Shown in pieces: positions 1 to 8,528 of a stretch of 64,000 nucleotides of DNA. The translations under genes were made by a program, and so were the position numbers. The notes below the pieces were generated by a model. The model was given only the letters and a program-made list of their open reading frames with translations, was not told the origin of the DNA and did not search any database. Each line of letters opens with the position of its first letter. The stretch's first letter is position 1. Origin of the DNA: Flintibacter sp. KGMB00164 (lineage in GTDB: Bacteria; Bacillota; Clostridia; Oscillospirales; Oscillospiraceae); contig NZ_CP044227.1 in assembly GCF_008727735.1 (NCBI RefSeq), positions 868,001-932,000 on the forward strand, written 5' to 3'.

Positions 1-31
1 GGGACAGGATACCATATCCTGCCCCACTTTG

Positions 32-949
32 TCAAGCACCGATAAGATAGCACCACACCGGAATGGTGAGCATGGACAGCAGGGTGCTGAGTACCACGCA
101 TTTGGTGGCAAACACCGCATCGCTGCCATACCGTGCAGCGAAGATGGCGGCGGTGGATCCGGCAGGCATACCGGTCATGATCACAGCCACGCCGGTGGCC
201 ACCGGCTCCAGCCCCAGAGCCAGGGAGATCCCCCAGGCCGCTGCGGGCAGCAGCACCAGACGCAGGGCGCTGATCCACAGTGTGGTGGGGTTGACGATGG
301 TAAGCAGAGGCACATCCACCAGAATGGTGCCAATGATAAACATGGTAATGGCGGTATTGCAGTTGCCGATGCCTGTAATGGTGGAGGTGAGCAGGGTGGG
401 CAGGGGAATGTGCAGGAGCATGATCGCCATGCCAATGTACACAGCTACCAGGCAGGGGTGGGTGAGGATGTTGCGCACCACCTTCTTTTTGTCGGTGCCT
501 CCGGCCACAAAGTAGGAGGTACCAGCCGACCACATGACAATGCGCATGGGAATGAGATACATGGAGGCGTAGAGCAGTCCCAGAGTGCCGTAAACTCCTT
601 CCGCTACGCCGTTGCCCAAAAAGCCGCCGTTGGATACCAAGGTGCAGTATTTCAGCACCTTGTTTTGGGCCTCCGGGTAATTTTTGTAGAGAAATTTGTT
701 GAGAATCACGCTGATAATCTGAATGGCCAGGGCAACAACCACCAGAATCTCGCAGGCGCGGAGTACGGAGGAGTCCAAGTCAATCAAACAGGATTTCAAG
801 ATATTGCAGGGGATGATCACATTGACGCACAGATCGGTCAGGCACCGTCGACCCGCCTCATCCACGATGCCCAGCTTTTTGACCAGAGCGCCCACTAAAA
901 TCATCAAAAACAGGGTTCCCTGGATGTTGAACAGCTCCAGTAATTCCAT
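32..949 (-). CDS. AEC family transporter (auxin efflux carrier type)
   Basis: Predicted cytoplasmic-membrane permease of the AEC family, whose bacterial members export or exchange small organic acids; the substrate cannot be read from this sequence. The 305-residue product is nearly all hydrophobic, with about ten membrane segments arranged as two similar halves. The GALVKKLGIVD segment near the N-terminus and GMPAGST near residue 265 fit the family. The ATG at 949 follows AAGGAGG at good spacing. An extended -10 element (TGCTATAAT, core 994-999) lies upstream. The gene is transcribed alone and diverges from the shikimate-kinase-like gene. A hairpin at positions 1-26 after the stop is probably its terminator, cut by the window edge. 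Confidence 0.85.
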   Translation of the reverse strand: MELLELFNIQGTLFLMILVGALVKKLGIVDEAGRRCLTDLCVNVIIPCNILKSCLIDLDSSVLRACEILVVVALAIQIISVILNKFLYKNYPEAQNKVLKYCTLVSNGGFLGNGVAEGVYGTLGLLYASMYLIPMRIVMWSAGTSYFVAGGTDKKKVVRNILTHPCLVAVYIGMAIMLLHIPLPTLLTSTITGIGNCNTAITMFIIGTILVDVPLLTIVNPTTLWISALRLVLLPAAAWGISLALGLEPVATGVAVIMTGMPAGSTAAIFAARYGSDAVFATKCVVLSTLLSMLTIPVWCYLIGA

Positions 950-1110
950 GGCCTGCCTCCTTCATATCGGTCGGTTTTCTTCTCTCTTGGTTCATTATAG
1001 CACCGACATGGAAAAAAAGGAACGCCTCTGGGATGTGTCCCCCTTCCTTTTTCCACAAAGATGTGGTAAACTTTTAATGTTATGAATTTCGCCAAGAGAG
1101 GGAACAGACT

Positions 1111-1614
1111 GTGTACAATATTACCTTGATCGGAATGCCCGGTTCGGGCAAGAGCACCGTGGGTGTTTTGTTGGCCAAGGCCCTGGGCTTTGGCTTTTTG
1201 GATACCGATTTGGTTATTCAGCAGCAGGAAGGAGCCCTGCTTCAGGATATTTTGGACCGCCGGGGCGTACCCTATTTTCTGGACGCAGAGGAGCGGGCTG
1301 TGTGCTCGGTCCAGTGCGACCACCACGTCATTGCCCCGGGCGGCAGCGTAGTCTGCCGGGAGGGAGCCATGGCCCATCTGAAGGCCATGGGCCCGGTGAT
1401 CTATCTCCGGGTGCCTCTGGAGGAACTCAAGCGCCGCATCCACAATCTGGACTCCCGGGGCATCGCCCTGGAGCCCGGTCAGACGCTGGACGATATCCTC
1501 ACCATCCGCGCCCCTCTCTATGAGACCTATGCCGACTACATTGTAGATGCCCTCCCCGGACAGGAGCTGGCCCAGAGTGTAGCCCAGGTACTGGAACTGG
1601 TCTCGGCGCAGTGA
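1111..1614 (+). CDS. shikimate kinase-like P-loop kinase
   Basis: Small (167 aa) soluble kinase of the shikimate kinase fold. The Walker A loop GMPGSGKS (residues 8-15), the DTD pair (about 32-34) and a PGGSVV segment (about 80) are present, and the lid/C-terminal part ends in RAPLYETYAD as in AroK. The usual FRxxE segment, whose Arg contacts shikimate, reads FLDAEE here, and the first Gly of the GGGS loop is Pro. Other aro genes are not nearby. It may be a shikimate kinase using other contacts or a paralogue with another substrate. The start is GTG at 1111 behind GAGAGGGA. A GC-rich stem (1622-1641) without a U-tract follows the stop. Confidence 0.75.
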   Translation: MYNITLIGMPGSGKSTVGVLLAKALGFGFLDTDLVIQQQEGALLQDILDRRGVPYFLDAEERAVCSVQCDHHVIAPGGSVVCREGAMAHLKAMGPVIYLRVPLEELKRRIHNLDSRGIALEPGQTLDDILTIRAPLYETYADYIVDALPGQELAQSVAQVLELVSAQ

Positions 1615-1697
1615 CACCCCAGCCCGCAGGGAACCGCGGGCCGGCCGCCTCGGGGCGTCTCCCCACCGCTGCCGAATGAAAAGAAGGAACGAACACC

Positions 1698-3584
1698 ATG
1701 ACATTTGAAGATCTGGGGCTGTGTCCCCAAATCCTGGCTGCTCTGAAGGAGGAGGGCTATGAAAAGCCCTCTCCCATCCAGGAGCAGGCCATTCCCCCTG
1801 CCCTGGCGGGGCGGGACGTGCTGGGCTGCGCCCAGACGGGCACCGGAAAAACCTGTGCCTTTGCCGCCCCGATTCTCCAGCGGCTGAGCAACAAGCCCGC
1901 ATCCGGGCACCCTATCCGTGCTCTCATCCTCACTCCCACCCGGGAGCTGGCCATCCAAATCGGTGAGAGCTTTGAACACTACGGCCGTCATCTGGCCCTG
2001 CGCTGCGCGGTAATTTTTGGCGGTGTGGGACAGGCACCCCAGGTAGAGAAACTGGGGAAAGGCGTAGACATTCTGGTGGCCACACCCGGCCGCCTGGGTG
2101 ACCTGTATCAGCAGGGCTTCATCCATCTGAATGATCTTGAAATCTTTGTGCTGGATGAGGCCGACCGGATGCTGGATATGGGCTTTATTCACGACGTAAA
2201 GAAGATTCTCAAGTGGCTGCCTGAGAAAAAGCAGACCCTGTTTTTCTCCGCTACCATGCCCAAAGAAATCGCTGAGCTGGTCAACTCTCTGCTTCACCAC
2301 CCCGCCCGGGTGGCGGTGGACCCGGTATCCTCGCCGGTGGAGGCCATCCGCCAGTCCGTGTACTTTGTAGACCGGGGCAACAAGACCAAGCTGCTCTCCC
2401 TGCTGATGGACCAGTTGGGCGTAAAAAATGCGCTGGTCTTTACCCGCACCAAACACGGGGCCAACAAGGTGGCCCGGGATTTGGTAAAGGCGGGCATCAC
2501 CGCCGCCGCCATCCATGGCAACAAGAGCCAGACCGCCCGGCAGCAGGCGCTGGCCGACTTCAAGTCCGGGGCCATCCGCTGTTTAGTGGCCACCGACATC
2601 GCTGCCCGGGGACTGGACATTGAGGAGCTCTCTCACGTGTTCAATTACAACCTCCCCGAGGTGCCTGAGACCTACGTCCACCGTATCGGCCGTACCGGCC
2701 GGGCGGGTCATGGAGGCACCGCCGTGGCATTTTGTGATTTCAGCGAAAAACCCCTGCTTAAAGAGATTGAAAAGCTCATTGGCCGCTCCATTCCTGTGGT
2801 AGAGGACCATCCCTATCCTATGGTGGACCTCCAGGCCCCCAAGCGGGATAAGAACGGCCGCATCATCAACGAGGAGGACGCCCAGGCCCGAGCCGCCGCC
2901 AAGGAGCAGCGCCGTGCCCGGGATGAGGCCAGAAAAGCGGCCGCTCAGCGCAAGGCGGAAGCGGCGCAGGCTGCTCCCCAGCCTGTGGCTGAGACTCCGG
3001 TCCAAGCACAGGAGGAGAAACCTGCCAAGTCTCGGCGCCGCCGCCGCAAGGCCAAGGCAAAGCCCAAGCAGGCTGAACAGGTACAGGCTGCCCCGGTGGC
3101 CCAAGCTTCTGAGCCGGAGCCTCAGGTCCAGCAGACCTCCCGCCGCCGCAAGCTGACCCGGCCGGGAAGCCGCATGGAGACTGGAAATGCCATGCCTCGT
3201 ACCGATTTCTCCCGTCCCAATCCCCTGGCGGGCGACCATATCATGGATGCCACCGCCCGGCTTCTGGCGCCCCGCAAGCCCCTGAGCGTTCAGGAGTCTC
3301 CGCTGTCCCACCGCTCCGCGCCCCGCAGTCGCCGTAAGGAACGTCGGGGCGAGAAGGAACCCCGGGTTGAGACAGCCCAGACCAAGGACAAAGGAAAGGT
3401 CAAAGCGGTCCCTTCCGCACCTAAGAAAAAGGAAGAGCCGGTCTCTGGGAAAAAGAAGAATTCCCGTCCGGACCGCCGCCGGGATCGTGGGCCCAGAGGG
3501 CCGATCGAGCCCATGCGCTCCAATCGGGTGAAGGATTCCACCGAGCAGAAGAGCCTGATGAAGCCCTACTACTTGGACAACTAA
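1698..3584 (+). CDS. DEAD-box ATP-dependent RNA helicase
   Basis: ATP-dependent RNA helicase of the RhlE/DeaD group, acting in ribosome assembly or mRNA turnover. Motifs appear in order: Q motif PSPIQEQ (about 24), Walker A AQTGTGKT (about 46), PTRELA (about 84), TPGR, DEAD (153-156), SAT (about 184), then the helicase C domain with [11 protein letters not shown] (about 300) and [10 protein letters not shown] (about 328). The catalytic core ends near residue 375. A 250-residue tail rich in Lys, Arg, Ala, Gln and Pro follows, with several RRRRRK-like blocks; it is probably disordered and RNA-binding. The protein is 628 aa against about 400-500 for simpler family members. ATG at 1698 follows AAGGAAC. 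Confidence 0.93.
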   Translation: MTFEDLGLCPQILAALKEEGYEKPSPIQEQAIPPALAGRDVLGCAQTGTGKTCAFAAPILQRLSNKPASGHPIRALILTPTRELAIQIGESFEHYGRHLALRCAVIFGGVGQAPQVEKLGKGVDILVATPGRLGDLYQQGFIHLNDLEIFVLDEADRMLDMGFIHDVKKILKWLPEKKQTLFFSATMPKEIAELVNSLLHHPARVAVDPVSSPVEAIRQSVYFVDRGNKTKLLSLLMDQLGVKNALVFTRTKHGANKVARDLVKAGITAAAIHGNKSQTARQQALADFKSGAIRCLVATDIAARGLDIEELSHVFNYNLPEVPETYVHRIGRTGRAGHGGTAVAFCDFSEKPLLKEIEKLIGRSIPVVEDHPYPMVDLQAPKRDKNGRIINEEDAQARAAAKEQRRARDEARKAAAQRKAEAAQAAPQPVAETPVQAQEEKPAKSRRRRRKAKAKPKQAEQVQAAPVAQASEPEPQVQQTSRRRKLTRPGSRMETGNAMPRTDFSRPNPLAGDHIMDATARLLAPRKPLSVQESPLSHRSAPRSRRKERRGEKEPRVETAQTKDKGKVKAVPSAPKKKEEPVSGKKKNSRPDRRRDRGPRGPIEPMRSNRVKDSTEQKSLMKPYYLDN

Positions 3585-3624
3585 AGGAATATCTCAATAT
3601 TTAATATAACTGGAGGGTATCAAA

Positions 3625-4962
3625 ATGGATTATCAAGCCATGTATCAGCAGAAGCTGACCACCGCCGAAGAGGCGGTCAAGGTAGTCAAATCCGGTGACT
3701 GGGTGGACTACGGTTGGTGCACCAACCACCCCATCGCCCTGGACAAGGCCCTGGCCGCTCGTAAGGACGAGCTGCGGGACGTGAAGGTCCGCGGCGGCGT
3801 TACCATGTGGGTGCCGGAGATCGCCAAGGCCGAGGATGCCGGTGAGCACTTTACCTGGAACTCCTGGCACTGCAGCGGCATTGACCGTAAGATCATGACC
3901 AAGGGCATGGGCTTCTTCAGCCCCATGCGCTATTCCGAGCTGCCCCGTTTCTACCGGGAGAACCTGACCGTGGACGTGGCTATGCTCCAGGTCACCCCCA
4001 TGGACAGCCACGGTAACTTCAGCTTTGCTCTGGCCGCCTCTCACCTGGCCGACATGCTGGAGAAGGCCAAGGTCATCATCCTGGAAGTGAACAAGAACAT
4101 GCCTTGGGTGTACGGTCTCACCGGCTGTGAGATCAACATCAAGGACGTGGACTATGTTGTGGAAGGGGATAACCCCGAGGTCGCTCAGCTGGGCGGCGGC
4201 GGCGAGCCCACCGCGGTGGACAAGGCTGTGGCCGAGCTCATCGTGCCTCAGATCCCCAACGGCGCCTGCCTGCAGCTGGGCATCGGCGGCATGCCCAACA
4301 CCATCGGCGCTATGATTGCTCAGTCCGATCTGAAGGACCTAGGTGTTCACACCGAGATGTACGTGGACGGCTTTGTGGACATGGCTATGGCGGGCAAGCT
4401 CACCGGTAAGAACAAGGCTCTGGATAAGGGCCGCCAGGTGTACGCCTTTGCTGCCGGCTCCAAGAAGCTGTACGACTACGTGGACCGCAACCCCGACGTG
4501 ATGGCTGCTCCTGTGGACTACACCAACGACGTGCGGGTGCTGGCTCAGCTGGATAACTTCATCTCCATCAACAACGCCATCGATATGGACCTGTTTGGCC
4601 AAGTGAATGCCGAGTCTGCCGGTCTCAAGCATATCTCCGGCACCGGCGGTCAGCTGGACTTCGTGATGGGCGCTTACCTGTCCAAGGGCGGCAAGAGCTT
4701 CATCTGCATGTCCTCTACGGTCACCGGCAAGGATGGCACTGTGAAGAGCCGCATCGTGCCCACCCTCACCCCCGGTTCCATCTGCACCGATCCCCGCTCC
4801 TGCGTGCACTACATCGTCACCGAGTACGGCATGGTCAACCTGAAGGGCCTGTCCACTTGGGAGCGCGCCGAGGCGCTGATCTCCATTGCTCACCCCGACT
4901 TCCGTGAGCAGCTCATCCAGGACGCCGAGAAGATGCACATCTGGCGCCGCAGCAACAAGTAA
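3625..4962 (+). CDS. but: butyryl-CoA:acetate CoA-transferase
   Basis: Transfers CoA from butyryl-CoA to acetate, the last step of butyrate formation in many gut Clostridia. The 445-aa product belongs to the acetyl-CoA hydrolase/transferase family. It shows the GDWVDYGW start region, the LGIGGMPN glycine loop, the catalytic glutamate in GVHTEMYVD (Glu244 by nucleotide count) and the C-terminus [11 protein letters not shown], all typical of the gut But enzymes as I remember them. A 4-hydroxybutyrate CoA-transferase is the main alternative, but the match to But is better. ATG at 3625 follows CTGGAGGG. It ends at a strong shared terminator (4975-5004). hbd lies 3.5 kb downstream in a separate unit, so the butyrate genes are not one operon here. 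Confidence 0.9.
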   Translation: MDYQAMYQQKLTTAEEAVKVVKSGDWVDYGWCTNHPIALDKALAARKDELRDVKVRGGVTMWVPEIAKAEDAGEHFTWNSWHCSGIDRKIMTKGMGFFSPMRYSELPRFYRENLTVDVAMLQVTPMDSHGNFSFALAASHLADMLEKAKVIILEVNKNMPWVYGLTGCEINIKDVDYVVEGDNPEVAQLGGGGEPTAVDKAVAELIVPQIPNGACLQLGIGGMPNTIGAMIAQSDLKDLGVHTEMYVDGFVDMAMAGKLTGKNKALDKGRQVYAFAAGSKKLYDYVDRNPDVMAAPVDYTNDVRVLAQLDNFISINNAIDMDLFGQVNAESAGLKHISGTGGQLDFVMGAYLSKGGKSFICMSSTVTGKDGTVKSRIVPTLTPGSICTDPRSCVHYIVTEYGMVNLKGLSTWERAEALISIAHPDFREQLIQDAEKMHIWRRSNK

Positions 4963-4974
4963 GAATAAAAATTT

Positions 4975-5004
4975 CAGCCCCGCCGTTCGGCGGGGCTGTT
5001 TTTT
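4975..5004. terminator. bidirectional terminator between but and a small reverse gene
   Basis: Stem AGCCCCGCC / GGCGGGGCT with a short loop, followed on the plus strand by a six-T run. On the minus strand it is followed by a T-rich tract (AAATTTTTATT), so it can end both the convergent small gene and but. Confidence 0.85.
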
Positions 5005-5167
5005 ACGCTTCCAAGCTCCAAATAAAGTTTTCCAGCTTCAGACGGCTGCCCACTGTGGTGCCCTCGGGCAGCAGAAACATAGTGATAGAGTGCTCTTGAC
5101 CCTGATCGCCGAGCAGTTGAGCATAGTCGCCGTTGATGTCCGTGACGGTGTAAAAAATAGGTTCCAT
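5003..5167 (-). CDS. small protein resembling DUF3006
   Basis: A 54-residue reading frame, MEPIFYTVTDINGDYAQLLG and onward, ending in NFIWSLEA. The pattern (a start like xYxVxxIxGDxAxL, a middle LLPEGTTVGSRLK) resembles the small DUF3006 beta proteins seen in Firmicutes; this is recognition by eye only. Support for a real gene: the ATG at 5167 follows AGGAGGGA, a near-consensus promoter lies upstream on the same strand (TGGACA at 5216-5221, 17 bp, TATACT at 5193-5198), and the stop sits at the shared terminator. Function unknown. Confidence 0.65.
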   Translation of the reverse strand: MEPIFYTVTDINGDYAQLLGDQGQEHSITMFLLPEGTTVGSRLKLENFIWSLEA

Positions 5168-5192
5168 CCTGATTCCCTCCTGCTTTTTTTAA

Positions 5193-5221
5193 AGTATAAC
5201 GTATGTTTCCTTTCCTGTCCA
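5193..5221 (-). promoter_or_regulatory. sigma-A promoter of the 54-aa gene
   Basis: Minus-strand -35 TGGACA (5216-5221), 17-bp spacer, -10 TATACT (5193-5198), about 25 nt upstream of the start codon. Confidence 0.7.
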
Positions 5222-5261
5222 CCTTGTTAAAACTATCCCGTTTATTGGACATATCATTTGT

Positions 5262-5267
5262 TATACT
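5262..5267 (+). promoter_or_regulatory. extended -10 promoter element of the 39-aa gene
   Basis: TGTTATACT, an extended -10 (core 5262-5267) with no good -35, about 58 nt before the ATG at 5326. It diverges from the promoter of the 54-aa gene. Confidence 0.5.
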
Positions 5268-5325
5268 CAGATCATCCAAAGAAGATATAAACAAGCATCA
5301 AGGGATATGGAAAGGAGCATACGCC

Positions 5326-5445
5326 ATGGATTACAGCATTGTTTGGGTAAGAGGACATGTGGAGGTATATGACTGGGCCGGGCGGTTCTGCTTTTCCGCC
5401 GACAGCGAGCGGGAGGCTCGTGAGGAACTGGAAGGTGCGGCCTGA
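5326..5445 (+). CDS. 39-aa conserved-looking small protein, function unknown
   Basis: Starting at ATG 5326 behind AAAGGAG, this encodes 39 residues (MDYSIVWVRGHVEVYDWAGR, then FCFSADSEREAREELEGAA). The composition, a short beta-hairpin-like N half and a charged helix at the C-terminus, looks like a folded micro-protein rather than noise. The upstream in-frame extension to 5203 crosses the promoter and is unlikely to be translated. I do not recognise the family. Downstream is the promoter and hairpin of the carD-like gene. Confidence 0.6.
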   Translation: MDYSIVWVRGHVEVYDWAGRFCFSADSEREAREELEGAA

Positions 5446-5467
5446 CGGCGGTATCACAAGGATTTTC

Positions 5468-5496
5468 TTACATTCCGCGAAAAAATGTGCTAAAAT
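5468..5496 (+). promoter_or_regulatory. sigma-A promoter of the CarD-family gene
   Basis: -35 TTACAT (5468-5473), 17-bp spacer, -10 TAAAAT (5491-5496). The predicted start of transcription near 5503 coincides with the base of the following hairpin. Confidence 0.7.
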
Positions 5497-5504
5497 ATAG
5501 TTAC

Positions 5505-5555
5505 AGCGTGTGGTTCTGAGAACGTAAGTCCAGTTGTCAGAACCACACGCTTTTT
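5505..5555 (+). terminator. 15-bp stem-loop with U-tract in the leader of the CarD-family gene
   Basis: Perfect 15-bp stem (5505-5519 pairs with 5537-5551), 17-nt loop, then five T residues. It begins a couple of bases after the predicted transcription start and ends about 15 nt before the ribosome binding site of the next gene. It could be the terminator of the 39-aa gene, an attenuator of the CarD-family gene, or a 5' stabilising stem. Confidence 0.7.
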
Positions 5556-5582
5556 CATTTTTATCAGAATGGGGGAGCCTTG

Positions 5583-6095
5583 ATGTTTTCGATTGGAAGT
5601 CTCATCGTATACAGCGGTACTGGTGTGTGCCGGGTGGAGGCAGTTGGACCGCCTCCGTTTGATCCGGGTTCCAAAGTGGAGTACTACACTTTGATCCCGC
5701 TGCAGAGTACGGGGACCATCTATGTACCGGTAGATACCAAAGTATTTATGCGGCCGATTCTCAGCCGCGAGGCAGCTCAGGAATTGATCCGCCGTATTCC
5801 GGAAATCCAACAGGCGCAGCTGGAACATCTGGATTACCGTATGCTGGCCCAGCGCTACCGCAGTTTTCTGGACAGCCATTCCTGTGAGGATCTGGTCCAG
5901 CTTATCAAAACTGCGTACACCAAAAGCAGAGCCAATACCCGCAGCGGAAAGAAGCCCAGCAAGGTGGACCAGGATTTTCAGAAGCGGGCAGAATTTCTTC
6001 TCCACGATGAGCTTTCGGCCGCTTTGGATATTCCGTTTGATGAGGTGGGGGACTATATCACCCAACAGGTGGAGCAGATGAAACAGACTGGATGA
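5583..6095 (+). CDS. CarD family transcriptional regulator
   Basis: RNA polymerase-binding protein of the CarD/CdnL/TRCF family. The N-terminal 60 residues (FSIGSLIVYSGTGVCRVEAV, then the YYTLIPL and IYVPVD segments) form the beta-rich domain that binds the polymerase beta subunit. The rest of the 170-aa protein is helical, as in CarD, where it contacts promoter DNA near the -10. The start is taken at ATG 5583, five bases after GGGGGAG; a TTG directly before it would add one residue. Expression may be set by the stem-loop at 5505-5555. It converges with the radical SAM gene, with only three bases between stop codons and no visible terminator. Confidence 0.85.
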   Translation: MFSIGSLIVYSGTGVCRVEAVGPPPFDPGSKVEYYTLIPLQSTGTIYVPVDTKVFMRPILSREAAQELIRRIPEIQQAQLEHLDYRMLAQRYRSFLDSHSCEDLVQLIKTAYTKSRANTRSGKKPSKVDQDFQKRAEFLLHDELSAALDIPFDEVGDYITQQVEQMKQTG

Positions 6096-6098
6096 GAT

Positions 6099-6719
6099 TC
6101 AGGAGTCGATATATGCCCGTACCCGCAGTTGGACGCCCAGACTCTGGGCAATGGAGCGGCTCTCCTCGATCTCAGCGGGATCGGTTCCCTTATCCACCAC
6201 GGTAAATACCACGTGGGGGACATAGGTTTTGGACTCTTTGGCAAAGTCCAGCATGGCCTGGTAGGCTTCCTCGCCCTGGATGGGGTGGCACAGAGCCACG
6301 TAATCGGCGGCGTTGTTGGCATTGAGGGAGATGGACAGGGTATCGATGCGTCCCTTCAGCTCCGGGCATACGTCACGGCCGTTGATGAGATTGGCATGGC
6401 CGTTGGTATTGATACGCACCGGGGGAAGCTGGTCCCCGTAGCGGGCCTTCAGCTCGTCTACCAGCCAGAGAATGTCGTCCAGACGATAGGTGGGCTCACC
6501 ATAGCCGCAGAAGACGATTTCACGGTAGCTGGGGATGTCCCGGCTGAGGAAGCTGTCCAGGGCCTCTTGGCGGGTGGGTTCCCGCTCCAGCCACAGGGAG
6601 TCCTCCGTATAGATGGAGCCCTCTTTTTTACCATGGCGCAGACAGAACTCACAGTTGCAGTTGCACTTGTTGGTGAGGTTGACGTACAGTGCCCCCTCGT
6701 ATTCGTAGGTGATGGTCAT
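6099..6719 (-). CDS. TatD-associated radical SAM protein
   Basis: Radical S-adenosylmethionine enzyme of the short (206 aa) type found beside TatD nucleases. The [4Fe-4S]-binding CxxxCxxC is Cys19, Cys23, Cys26 (segment NKCNCNCEFC); GYGEP near residue 73 is the SAM-contact motif, and RINTNG and SISLNA follow. The substrate is unknown. It lies five bases after the tatD-like gene on the same strand and is surely cotranscribed with it, a pairing that recurs in Clostridia and suggests a shared role. Confidence 0.85.
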   Translation of the reverse strand: MTITYEYEGALYVNLTNKCNCNCEFCLRHGKKEGSIYTEDSLWLEREPTRQEALDSFLSRDIPSYREIVFCGYGEPTYRLDDILWLVDELKARYGDQLPPVRINTNGHANLINGRDVCPELKGRIDTLSISLNANNAADYVALCHPIQGEEAYQAMLDFAKESKTYVPHVVFTVVDKGTDPAEIEESRSIAQSLGVQLRVRAYIDS

Positions 6720-6724
6720 ATCCC

Positions 6725-7498
6725 TTATGCCTCCTCGATGTGGAAAAACCGTTTGCCGTTTTCCAGAGTGATGCGGGCCACCTCTTCCGCGTCCATGCCC
6801 TTTACCTCGGCGATCTTCTCCGCCACCAGATGGACCTTTCCGGAGTCGTTGCGCTTGCCGCGGAAGGGTTCCGGGGTGAGATAGGGAGAGTCGGTCTCGA
6901 TCATGATCCGGTCCATAGGCAGCCAGTCGATGACCTCCAGAGCCTTGCGGGCATTTTTATAGGTGATGGTGCCGGTGAAGGACAGCATCCATCCCAGCTT
7001 TACCAGCACTTTAGCGTCCTCCAGACTGCCGGAGTAGCAGTGGTACACGCCGGTGACCTGGGGATGGGAGCGGACCACTTCCAGGCAGTCGTGGTGAGCC
7101 TCACGGTCGTGGATGATGACCGGCAGCCGAAGCTCCTGTGCCAGTTCCATCTGCCGGTGGAAAACCATCTGTTGGAACTCCTTGGGGGGATTTTCTTTCC
7201 AGTAGTAGTCCAAGCCAATCTCACCGATAGCCTTTACCTTGGGATGGGCAGCCAGGGCTTTCAGTTCGTCCACCCAGCTGTCCTGCCAGGGACCACAGTC
7301 GGAGGGATGTACCCCTACGGCAGCGTAGACGAAGGGGAACCGGTCAGCCAGCTCCACGGCGGTGCGGGAGGTCTCCAGGTCGCAGCCGGGATTTACAATG
7401 AGCGCCACATCCTGCTGGGGCATACCGGCCAGCAGCTCCAGCCGGTCGGCATTGAAAGCCCCGGAATCATAGTGGGCGTGGGTATCAAATACACGCAT
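6725..7498 (-). CDS. TatD family metal-dependent hydrolase
   Basis: Member of the TatD/YcfH amidohydrolase-type family, metal-dependent deoxyribonucleases. 257 residues from ATG 7498: the metal-binding HxH is His7-Ala-His9 (FDTHAHYDS), GEIGLDYYW provides the bridging Glu, VIIHDREAH the next His, and ETDSPYLTP the C-terminal Asp. The upstream in-frame extension is rejected because ATG 7498 has GAGGAAG in place and yields the normal N-terminus. First gene of a two-gene unit with the radical SAM protein. Its leader carries a 13-bp stem-loop (7548-7579). Confidence 0.9.
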   Translation of the reverse strand: MRVFDTHAHYDSGAFNADRLELLAGMPQQDVALIVNPGCDLETSRTAVELADRFPFVYAAVGVHPSDCGPWQDSWVDELKALAAHPKVKAIGEIGLDYYWKENPPKEFQQMVFHRQMELAQELRLPVIIHDREAHHDCLEVVRSHPQVTGVYHCYSGSLEDAKVLVKLGWMLSFTGTITYKNARKALEVIDWLPMDRIMIETDSPYLTPEPFRGKRNDSGKVHLVAEKIAEVKGMDAEEVARITLENGKRFFHIEEA

Positions 7499-7547
7499 AA
7501 TTCTTCCTCGATTTCCTTTTAAAATGAAACAGATGCCAATGAAGGAG

Positions 7548-7579
7548 GTGGAAGCGGCCCGCAGTTGGGCCGCTTCCAC
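7548..7579 (-). promoter_or_regulatory. 13-bp stem-loop in the tatD leader
   Basis: GTGGAAGCGGCCC pairs perfectly across a 6-nt loop. There is no U-tract on either strand, so it is not a standard terminator. It sits between a possible promoter (TATA-rich stretch 7584-7600) and the tatD-like start. Confidence 0.5.
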
Positions 7580-7632
7580 GATTTATACAACTATATAGTA
7601 TCATACTGCCCGGGGGTACAAAATGCAAGAGG

Positions 7633-8145
7633 TTACGCCTGCGGGGTGAGATCCATCACGTATTGATCGCCGGGGCGGCCTTCCTGCGTTCCATCATCGA
7701 AAAACTCCTGGAAGGTAAATTGAAAGGTGCTTTGATCGTCAGGTACTTGATAGACCAGAACGCCGCTGCGGCTCTCTCTGGGGGCGAGCTCATATTCTGT
7801 GGGAAGCTGCTGGTCACAGTAGTACTCCACCGGCATACACCGGGTATCATCCTGGCTCATACTGTCCCAGGAGAGCTGAAAATCGCTGTCGAACATAGTT
7901 ACCGCTTGAGGGTACGTGCTCTTCAGAGTCAACTCCACCACCACCAGCTGATCCCCCTGCGCACTGATATAGCCGCCGTACTCTTGGGTGGATTCTACTT
8001 CGGTTACCGTATAATCAAACCACGCCGTGGATACTGTGTCGCCCAGGGAAAAGTGCTGGTCTGTGTCATTCTGTCCGCTGCTGCAGCCGGTGAGCAGCAG
8101 GGCGGAGGCCAGCACCCAAGCCAATCTTTTTCCGATGGGGGCCAC
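7633..8145 (-). CDS. DUF4352-like lipoprotein
   Basis: Predicted surface lipoprotein of about 170 residues. From GTG 8145 the N-terminus is VAPIGKRLAWVLASALLLTG followed by Cys21: a short signal peptide with a good lipobox (LLTGC). The mature part is a beta-rich domain (FSLGDTVSTAWFDYTV, VVVELTLKSTYPQ, ELAPRESRSGVLVYQVP) of the DUF4352 / immunoglobulin-like kind. The 32-residue extension in the same frame would put the hydrophobic stretch too far inside. The start is uncertain because the purine-rich AAAGAAGG directly touches the GTG. No partner gene is evident. Confidence 0.65.
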   Translation of the reverse strand: MAPIGKRLAWVLASALLLTGCSSGQNDTDQHFSLGDTVSTAWFDYTVTEVESTQEYGGYISAQGDQLVVVELTLKSTYPQAVTMFDSDFQLSWDSMSQDDTRCMPVEYYCDQQLPTEYELAPRESRSGVLVYQVPDDQSTFQFTFQEFFDDGTQEGRPGDQYVMDLTPQA

Positions 8146-8528
8146 CTTCTTTCGTTCTTTTTTGAAATTATACCCGACACAGCCCGGAAAGACAAGAGGG
8201 AGCGGGCTGGTTGTAGTCAGTGTGCTGGTTCTTTTTTGCATATCTTATTATTTTTTATCGGTTTCGTAACCATCTTGCCTCTGTGCGGTTGACGGCCCGC
8301 CGGTTTCCGGATATAGTTATTTTTGTTCAAAAGAGCGGTACGCCGGCCAGCGCTGGCGTCCAAAAACTGGCTCGCTTCCCGCCTTGGCGTAAAGCAGCCC
8401 AACCTGGTTGGTTTTTTCTGGACAAGGTCGGGCGCTCTATGATAAAATTAGTTATCACAGTTTCCGCCGAAGCTGGCGCCTACCTGGGAGCCAGAGCCAA
8501 CAACTACATCATAGAGAAGGAGATCAAC
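8146..8528. other. 383-bp intergenic region before hbd
   Basis: Holds the promoters of the divergent lipoprotein gene and hbd, plus a 12-bp palindrome GCCAGCGCTGGC at 8346-8357. Open frames through it are in-frame extensions of hbd without ribosome binding sites. I see no further gene. Confidence 0.6.
8419..8448 (+). promoter_or_regulatory. likely promoter of hbd
   Basis: -35 TGGACA (8419-8424), 18-bp spacer, -10 TAAAAT (8443-8448), about 80 nt before the hbd start. Confidence 0.55.

Noticed and set aside
7499-7579. Upstream in-frame extension of the TatD-family gene
   Set aside because: Would run through a stem-loop and displace the conserved N-terminal HxH; ATG 7498 has a good ribosome site.
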